Positions 59,658 to 64,000 of a DNA stretch of 64,000 nucleotides are shown here, one piece after another. Origin of the DNA: an uncultured Eggerthella sp. (lineage in GTDB: Bacteria; Actinomycetota; Coriobacteriia; Coriobacteriales; Eggerthellaceae); contig CAUASB010000001.1 in assembly GCA_958431815.1 (NCBI GenBank), positions 124,001-188,000 of the forward strand, given 5' to 3'. A model generated the notes under the pieces. The model did no database searches and was not told the DNA's origin. It saw only the letters and a program-made list of their open reading frames with translations. How positions within the stretch are numbered: position 1 is the first letter of the stretch; every line of letters starts with the position of its first letter. The position numbers and the translations under genes were made by a program.

Positions 59658-60218
59658 TCAGCTCCACCGCTCAAACGGCGGATACTCCAACCCAAACCTA
59701 TCGAAAATCTTGCCGATAAGCTGATCTTCCATATCTTCAATGGTTTCAGGATGATGATAGTACGTCATCATGGGCGGCATGAAGGTAACCCCTGGGACGG
59801 TTGCCAGCTGAGCCATATTGCGCAAATGAATGGCATTCATGGGCGTCTCGCGCGCCACCAGAACCAAAGGGCGCTGTTCTTTCAGCGTCACATCGGCAGC
59901 ACGAAGCAGAAGGTTATCCGTGTACCCGCACGCTATGCCTGCAACCGTTTTCATGCTACAGGGAATTACCACCATCCCCTGCGTTTTGAACGTGCCGCTG
60001 GCAATCGATTCGCCAATCGAAACATTGCTATGCACGAAATCGGCCTGCTGCAGAGTCTGCTCGAACAGCTCCGGCTCCTCAAAGCCAGCCGTTATCCGCG
60101 CGCCTTCCGTTGCCACCACATGCACTTCGCACTGCGCGTACTTCTTCAACTGGGAAACGAAGCGGCATGCCAGATGCGTGCCGCTTGCCCCGCTTATGCC
60201 CACAACGATGCGTTCCAC
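59658..60218 (-). CDS. ubiX: Flavin prenyltransferase UbiX
   Basis: 186 residues. It attaches dimethylallyl to FMN, making prenyl-FMN, the cofactor UbiD enzymes need. FMN-binding GISGASGTHLACRFV, GTFKTQGMVVIPCSMKTVAGIACGYTDNLLLRAADVTLKE and VARETPMNAIHLRNM are diagnostic. The GTG start at 60218 is 2 bases after the ubiD stop, with GAGGAG overlapping the end of ubiD, so the two are tightly coupled. Confidence 0.95.
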   Translation of the reverse strand: MERIVVGISGASGTHLACRFVSQLKKYAQCEVHVVATEGARITAGFEEPELFEQTLQQADFVHSNVSIGESIASGTFKTQGMVVIPCSMKTVAGIACGYTDNLLLRAADVTLKEQRPLVLVARETPMNAIHLRNMAQLATVPGVTFMPPMMTYYHHPETIEDMEDQLIGKIFDRFGLEYPPFERWS

Positions 60219-60220
60219 GC

Positions 60221-61699
60221 TTACTCCTCGAAATCAGGCAGCCAATGTTTCGGATCGACTTCCTTGAAGTGGCAGCGCTTGAAACGTTCCTTCTGGTCGT
60301 AGGGCACCGTGCAGTCAAAGATGACTTTGCAGGCAATGCCATGATCGCGAATAGTAGGCGAACAGGTTGGGTCGTTCGACGGGTCGAGCGGATGGCACCG
60401 TACGCCAGGTATGGTGACAATGTCCACGTCCCCCTGGAAGCGAGTGTTCATAGCCCAAAGAACGTCTTTGATATCGAAGGGATCAACGTCCTCGTCAACC
60501 AAGAACACATGCTTCAGCTCGCTGAACGCCGAAAATGCCAGCAGGGCCATTTGGCGCTGACGGCCTTCGTCGGAGGGCATGCTCTTTTTAATCTGCAGAA
60601 CTGCCATGTACTTGCCACCGCCCGGCGTTGCGCAGTACACGTTCTGCAAGCGCCCCGGCATGGCCTTTTCTATCATCTGGATGATGCTTGCCTCGGTGGG
60701 AATGCCCGCCATGCTCACATGCTCTTCCGAAGGACCGATGCAGGTTTGCATGATGGGATTCTTGCGGGTGGTTACCGCTTTCACCTTGATAACGGGAAGC
60801 TCTGCAACGGCAGGCCCGGTGTAACCGGGAAATTCCGGCATAGCCTTGCCCGAATGGGTGTTCTGGTCTTCCGCCACGCGCTTTCCGGGCAAAATCTCGC
60901 CCTCGATCACATATTCGGCATTGGCAATGCAGCGCTCTTCAATGGTAAGGCACTTGGCCATACGCACTGGCTTGCCGCGCAGTGCACCCGCCACATTAAG
61001 TTCATCGTAGCCAAGCGGCGTGGTAGGTGGCTCAAAGCACGTTGCCAGCTCAATGGCGGGATCAACACCGATGCTGATGGAAATGGGCAACGGTTTGCCC
61101 AACGCTTCCGCTTTTTCATAGAACGCGCCGATATGGCGTGCACCAGGAACCATGTAAATCGAAATCTCATCGGGGCCCTGCAAGCACAGACGATGAATGG
61201 TGATATCGGACACGTGGGTTTCCGGATCGGAAGCGTAGCACATGCCCAGCGTAATGTAGGGGCCTGCATCTTCCGGTGTGTTGGTAGGCGCTGGCACCAA
61301 TTTACGCACATCGAAGCCCTCTTCGGTGGCAAGGTGTACTACCTCACGGCATACCGCTTCTTCTTCCGGCACTTCCACAGGCGGAATAGGATTGAGCACG
61401 GCATCGTTCAGCAGGAATCCCAAACGCTTCGGGTCGGCATCAAGGAGCCTGGCCACCCTATCGCGGCTGGCAAGCAGGCCAATGGCAACGCGTGCGCCGG
61501 GGTGTCCCTTAACGTTGTTGAACACCATTGCCGGCCCTTCTTTAGTGGGCCGTGGCACGGTGCCGCTTGCACCTACATGGCGATACACACCGCAAAGCTC
61601 CGCTTCGGGGTCTACCTCCACATCGGTTTCCACCAACTGGCCAGGAATATCGCGCAGAAAATCCAGTGCGCTACGAAGATCGCATACGTTGTTGCTCAT
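60221..61699 (-). CDS. UbiD family decarboxylase
   Basis: 492 residues. A prenyl-FMN-dependent reversible (de)carboxylase of aromatic or unsaturated acids. Family blocks are MVFNNVKGHPGARVAIG, the ligand loop ITLGMCYASDPETHVSDITIHRLCL, EISISIGVDPA-like, and FLVDEDVDPFDIKDVLWAMNTRFQ (conserved acidic residues). Length is typical of the UbiD/AroY/phenolic-acid decarboxylase group; there is no BsdD-type small subunit. Substrate unknown; gut Coriobacteriia meet phenolic acids. TTAAGGAGGG precedes the ATG. The promoter bears GAACATGTTC at the start site. Confidence 0.92.
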   Translation of the reverse strand: MSNNVCDLRSALDFLRDIPGQLVETDVEVDPEAELCGVYRHVGASGTVPRPTKEGPAMVFNNVKGHPGARVAIGLLASRDRVARLLDADPKRLGFLLNDAVLNPIPPVEVPEEEAVCREVVHLATEEGFDVRKLVPAPTNTPEDAGPYITLGMCYASDPETHVSDITIHRLCLQGPDEISIYMVPGARHIGAFYEKAEALGKPLPISISIGVDPAIELATCFEPPTTPLGYDELNVAGALRGKPVRMAKCLTIEERCIANAEYVIEGEILPGKRVAEDQNTHSGKAMPEFPGYTGPAVAELPVIKVKAVTTRKNPIMQTCIGPSEEHVSMAGIPTEASIIQMIEKAMPGRLQNVYCATPGGGKYMAVLQIKKSMPSDEGRQRQMALLAFSAFSELKHVFLVDEDVDPFDIKDVLWAMNTRFQGDVDIVTIPGVRCHPLDPSNDPTCSPTIRDHGIACKVIFDCTVPYDQKERFKRCHFKEVDPKHWLPDFEE

Positions 61700-61716
61700 A
61701 GGTTCTCCCTCCTTAA

Positions 61717-61735
61717 GAACATGTTCATGATTGTA
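61717..61735 (-). promoter_or_regulatory. ubiD promoter: TACAAT with GAACATGTTC operator
   Basis: On the reverse strand TACAAT (61735-61730) is followed 3 bases later by GAACATGTTC (61726-61717), which also ends just before the ribosome site. A bound protein would block initiation. Confidence 0.65.
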
Positions 61736-61762
61736 CAGGAAAGCCCTGTTCAACCCGCAACA

Positions 61763-61797
61763 AAAAAAGACCGGAGCGTGCACTCCGGTCTTTTTTC
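61763..61797. terminator. Bidirectional terminator after the permease gene
   Basis: AAGACCGGAG / CTCCGGTCTT flanked by A5 and T4-6 on either side, isolating the permease transcript from ubiD. Confidence 0.9.
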
Positions 61798-61846
61798 GGA
61801 TTTGAAGCTATTGCTTCAGATTGGAAACCTTCTGGGAAAAGAAGTG

Positions 61847-63298
61847 TTACTTCTCGTCCTTCAGTTTGCCTGCTTTGGCTGCCTCCAAGCGAGCATGGAG
61901 TGCTGCCAGCTGGCGCTCTGTCTCCTCGTCCTCGATGCGCTGCAGCTCCTTGTTGTAAGCGTAGTCTGCGCGGATCTTGTCGTTGTCGGAGATGAGCAGG
62001 TACAGGGCGATAGCTGCCATGAAGCCGACGCCGCCGCCGCGGGCTACGATGAAGCCTGCGATCATGCCTGTCATGCCCTTATCAAGGTCATCGCGTACCA
62101 GGCCGAAGGCGATCTGTGCGCATACCCAACCTTGGATGAGCAGTACAACTACGAGGAGTGCTGCAGATGCTGCCAGGGATGCCTCGTACAGAGGATAAAC
62201 GAACAGGCCAACTACGGTGAAGATCAGGTTGGTACCAGAACCATCGTAGATGGAGTCCATGCCCTGACGGCCGGACTGCTTATAGCGAGCATAAGTTGCT
62301 ACGCAGTAAGGAGCGGACAGGGGGCCTGCGAGTGCAGGGTACGGAGCGAAGAGGCCCAGGAGTGCGTTACGAATACCGCAGATGATGTTGGTGCGGTTCG
62401 GGTCGAACTCGATGTACTCGTCGTCACGTGCTGCCTGAAGACCGAGCTGCTGAACGGTGATGAAGTCGCCGTATGCGATAACCCATGCAACAACTGCGTA
62501 AGGCAGAGCGGAGATCCAAACAGTAGGATCAGTAGCGAAGCCAATGAACAAGGGCGAAACGGTTGCGAAGAGCAGGCCGAAGTCAGGAACCTTGATGATT
62601 TCGCCGGACCACTGGAAGTTGAACTCACCAGCGCAGCCACCTGCAACGAGCAGTGCGATAACAGCCCACAGGAAGCTGTAGTTGCCGAGAACAGCGATAA
62701 CACGGTTGGTGTCCATGTACTTGCGGATACGCTTGGAGAACATGAGCAGGAACACAACTACCAGGCCGCAGAGGCAACCAACGGTAACGGTGTCTACAGC
62801 GCCGCCAGTCTTCAGACGAACAGCAACAGCGTTAACGCCAGCGCCCATTACGATACCAGCTTTAATTGCTGGCGGGATGAGCGTGTTCAGCTTCTTGGAC
62901 AAGCCTGTTGCGCCCAAGATTATGAACATTAACGCTAACTCTAGCTGAATCGCTGTTAGCATCTGCAACCTTGCAACGCCTGGGTCAAGCGATTCCAGGA
63001 ACACGACGATAATAGCCATTGCAGGGGTGATCCAACCGCAGATGGAAGGCTCACCGAGCAGCCAGTTCAGGGTGTACATACCCGTTTCGAACACAACCAG
63101 TGCCCATGCCACCGCAGGGTCGAGGCCCAAGGTGGAGATAAGAACAGCCAGAGCGCCGTACGAAGTACAAGCATTCATCAGGCCGGTTACCACTTCAGGA
63201 GGTGAAATCTTGAAGTGAATGAACGGTAAACGAATACGGAACACGCCTACTTTCCAACAAGGCTGAATACCACCGTATTCACGCTTTAGCATAGCCAT
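61847..63298 (-). CDS. NCS2/SLC23-like permease
   Basis: 483 residues with about 12-13 membrane helices and a basic, coiled C-terminal tail (ERQLAALHARLEAAKAGKLKDEK). The core GATGLSKKLNTLIPPAIKAGIVMGAGVNAV resembles the NCS2/SLC23 nucleobase-ascorbate-like fold, but the usual purine-transporter motif is not obvious, so family assignment is tentative and the substrate unknown. GGGG precedes the ATG. It is the first gene of the co-regulated set with ubiD-ubiX and the hydrolase and would be its uptake component. Confidence 0.75.
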   Translation of the reverse strand: MAMLKREYGGIQPCWKVGVFRIRLPFIHFKISPPEVVTGLMNACTSYGALAVLISTLGLDPAVAWALVVFETGMYTLNWLLGEPSICGWITPAMAIIVVFLESLDPGVARLQMLTAIQLELALMFIILGATGLSKKLNTLIPPAIKAGIVMGAGVNAVAVRLKTGGAVDTVTVGCLCGLVVVFLLMFSKRIRKYMDTNRVIAVLGNYSFLWAVIALLVAGGCAGEFNFQWSGEIIKVPDFGLLFATVSPLFIGFATDPTVWISALPYAVVAWVIAYGDFITVQQLGLQAARDDEYIEFDPNRTNIICGIRNALLGLFAPYPALAGPLSAPYCVATYARYKQSGRQGMDSIYDGSGTNLIFTVVGLFVYPLYEASLAASAALLVVVLLIQGWVCAQIAFGLVRDDLDKGMTGMIAGFIVARGGGVGFMAAIALYLLISDNDKIRADYAYNKELQRIEDEETERQLAALHARLEAAKAGKLKDEK

Positions 63299-63615
63299 CG
63301 CTTAGCCCCTCTCTCCTCTTGCGCATTCCTGCGCAAAAATAAAATCGACCATCTTTCTCCTCCTTCTTTGATTGCATCGGGTTCGCACGTGCACGCTTGC
63401 TTGCCTGATGCCTTCAATCGACCGGGGAAAGATTGAAGAGAGTTCTGCTTCACTTGGCTGTTAGAGCTTGCGCCCCAAAGGCTAAGCCAAACGGAAATCC
63501 CCTTTCCTCGATCCCATGAAGATGGTCCCTACTTTGAACTGTTGCGCCACATGCCCGATCCCCCGATGGGCAGCGCGCAGCGCTTAAGTCCAAGGCCGAT
63601 TATTCTCCAATGAGT
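63299..63615 (-). other. Long 5' leader of the permease gene
   Basis: About 315 bases between the promoter/operator and the permease ATG, without an open reading frame of note. Small hairpins are possible (GATTGAAG.. region near 63416-63440, CGATCCCCCGATGGGCAG near 63560). I recognise no riboswitch class. Confidence 0.4.
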
Positions 63616-63676
63616 GAACATGTTCTAATTGATAACGAACGTGTTTTATATAGCGTTAGCAAATGATATTCGTCAA
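63616..63676 (-). promoter_or_regulatory. Permease promoter with GAACATGTTC operator and a second half-matching site
   Basis: On the reverse strand TTGACG (63676-63671), an 18-bp spacer, then TATATA (63652-63647). A degenerate operator (reverse of GAACGTGTTT, 63637-63646) abuts the -10, and the perfect GAACATGTTC lies at 63616-63625. Two sites suggest cooperative repression. Confidence 0.65.
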
Positions 63677-63911
63677 AGTTATACAAAATGCACTATTTAT
63701 CACCCAAAAAGGGAAATCCGTCCCATTCTTGCTCTGACTTGCGGCGTTACCTTTTCGTCAAGCAATAGAAAAACTCTCTAACCATTGCGAAAGCAAATGA
63801 GACGCCGTGGGCTATCAATTTCCGTTGGTTTCATCGTTTTTCGCACGCTTGCCGTTTCCTTCTTGACGCAAGCGCGCAAGTTCCCGTAACTTTGCCCGAG
63901 GATCTTTTTTT
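63677..63911. other. Gene-free region near the right edge
   Basis: About 235 bases with no open frame over 60 codons and no clear repeat. GGATCTTTTTTT near 63901 could be the end of a weak terminator. Confidence 0.35.
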
Positions 63912-64000
63912 GGAGTCGGTACGCCAGAGTGGGGCGTTGCTAACGCAATGGACGTGTGTTACCCGGGACTCTGTGCTTCAAGACGAGAATTCGAATCTGT
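63912..64000 (+). tRNA. tRNA-Ser(GCU)-like sequence, degenerate or truncated at the edge
   Basis: GGAGTCGGTACGCCAGAGTGG resembles a serine tRNA 5' end, with a CGCC / GGCG D-stem around AGAGTGG. TTGCTAA would be a GCU anticodon loop, and GAATTCGAATC resembles a T arm at 63987-63997. However, the D loop is short, the anticodon stem pairs over only three bases and the T stem is poor. It is either a decayed tRNA or chance similarity; the 3' end is off the window. Confidence 0.25.

Noticed and set aside
60110..62932. A 940-codon forward frame across ubiX, ubiD and the permease
   Set aside because: It is antisense to three well-recognised genes and crosses their terminators; its length is a by-product of third-position GC bias.
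1..64000. CRISPR array, prophage or complete insertion sequence
   Set aside because: No regularly spaced repeats, no integrase, transposase, capsid or tail genes were seen on either strand.

Overview
The window is about 60% G+C chromosomal DNA from an anaerobic bacterium. Its gene content points to class Coriobacteriia, most likely family Eggerthellaceae: 2-hydroxyacyl-CoA-dehydratase-type activases in both fused and split form, UbiD/UbiX, rubrerythrin with a PerR-like regulator, an LPxT-type surface protein, and no respiratory or phage genes. This placement is inferred from gene content, not from a marker gene. I support 46 protein genes plus one possible 13-codon leader. There is no rRNA, CRISPR array, complete insertion sequence or prophage.

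Layout. 0-2.4 kb: a DNA-metabolism protein and a membrane protein. 2.9-5.9 kb: methionine/sulfur genes (metY, MetE-like). 6.1-9.6 kb: a small membrane protein, a UbiB-family kinase and a phasin-like protein. 9.8-15.1 kb: a giant fused acyl-CoA dehydratase activase and a TetR regulator. 15.1-18.8 kb: a glutamine-amidotransferase hydrolase, then (reverse strand) cysK, a glutamate-cysteine ligase and an Rrf2 regulator, which form a cysteine module. 19.2-22.4 kb: a sortase-type surface protein. 22.7-25.9 kb: a three-gene operon that is the split version of the fused activase. 26.3-28.7 kb: MarR plus an MFS transporter fused to CBS domains. 28.9-34.3 kb: a Bce-type ABC transporter divergent from its two-component system. 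34.4-41.8 kb: an rRNA methyltransferase, PerR-rubrerythrin, tyrS, a U32 protein and a lipoprotein. 42.0-44.3 kb: a class A PBP. 44.6-52.2 kb: argC-J-B-D-G-H. 52.4-57.7 kb: a PanE-like reductase, VOC and MaoC-like proteins, a LysR regulator and NAD synthetase. 57.9-63.3 kb: nitroreductase, a dehalogenase-like hydrolase, ubiX, ubiD and a permease. 63.3-64 kb: a long promoter/leader region and a tRNA-like fragment at the edge.

Most interesting system. The permease, ubiD-ubiX and the hydrolase form three separate transcription units (terminators lie between them). Each carries the same 10-bp palindrome GAACATGTTC just downstream of its -10 box. The hydrolase has every catalytic and substrate-binding residue of fluoroacetate dehalogenase at near-constant offset. 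Together they look like an undescribed, repressor-controlled uptake and catabolism regulon for a carboxylate, possibly an aromatic or halogenated one.

Other regulation is readable. Two PerR-type boxes sit on the perR-rbr promoter. A shared palindrome sits on the cysK and metY promoters, next to an Rrf2/CymR-like gene. A MarR palindrome and a hairpin lie in the marR-MFS leader. Two direct repeats lie upstream of an apparently leaderless response-regulator gene. Intergenic DNA holds several families of palindromic repeats, including a 212-bp element with long inverted arms, a 149-bp element with perfect 24-bp arms, and repeats built on GGGACAGTCCC that supply the stop codon of two genes.
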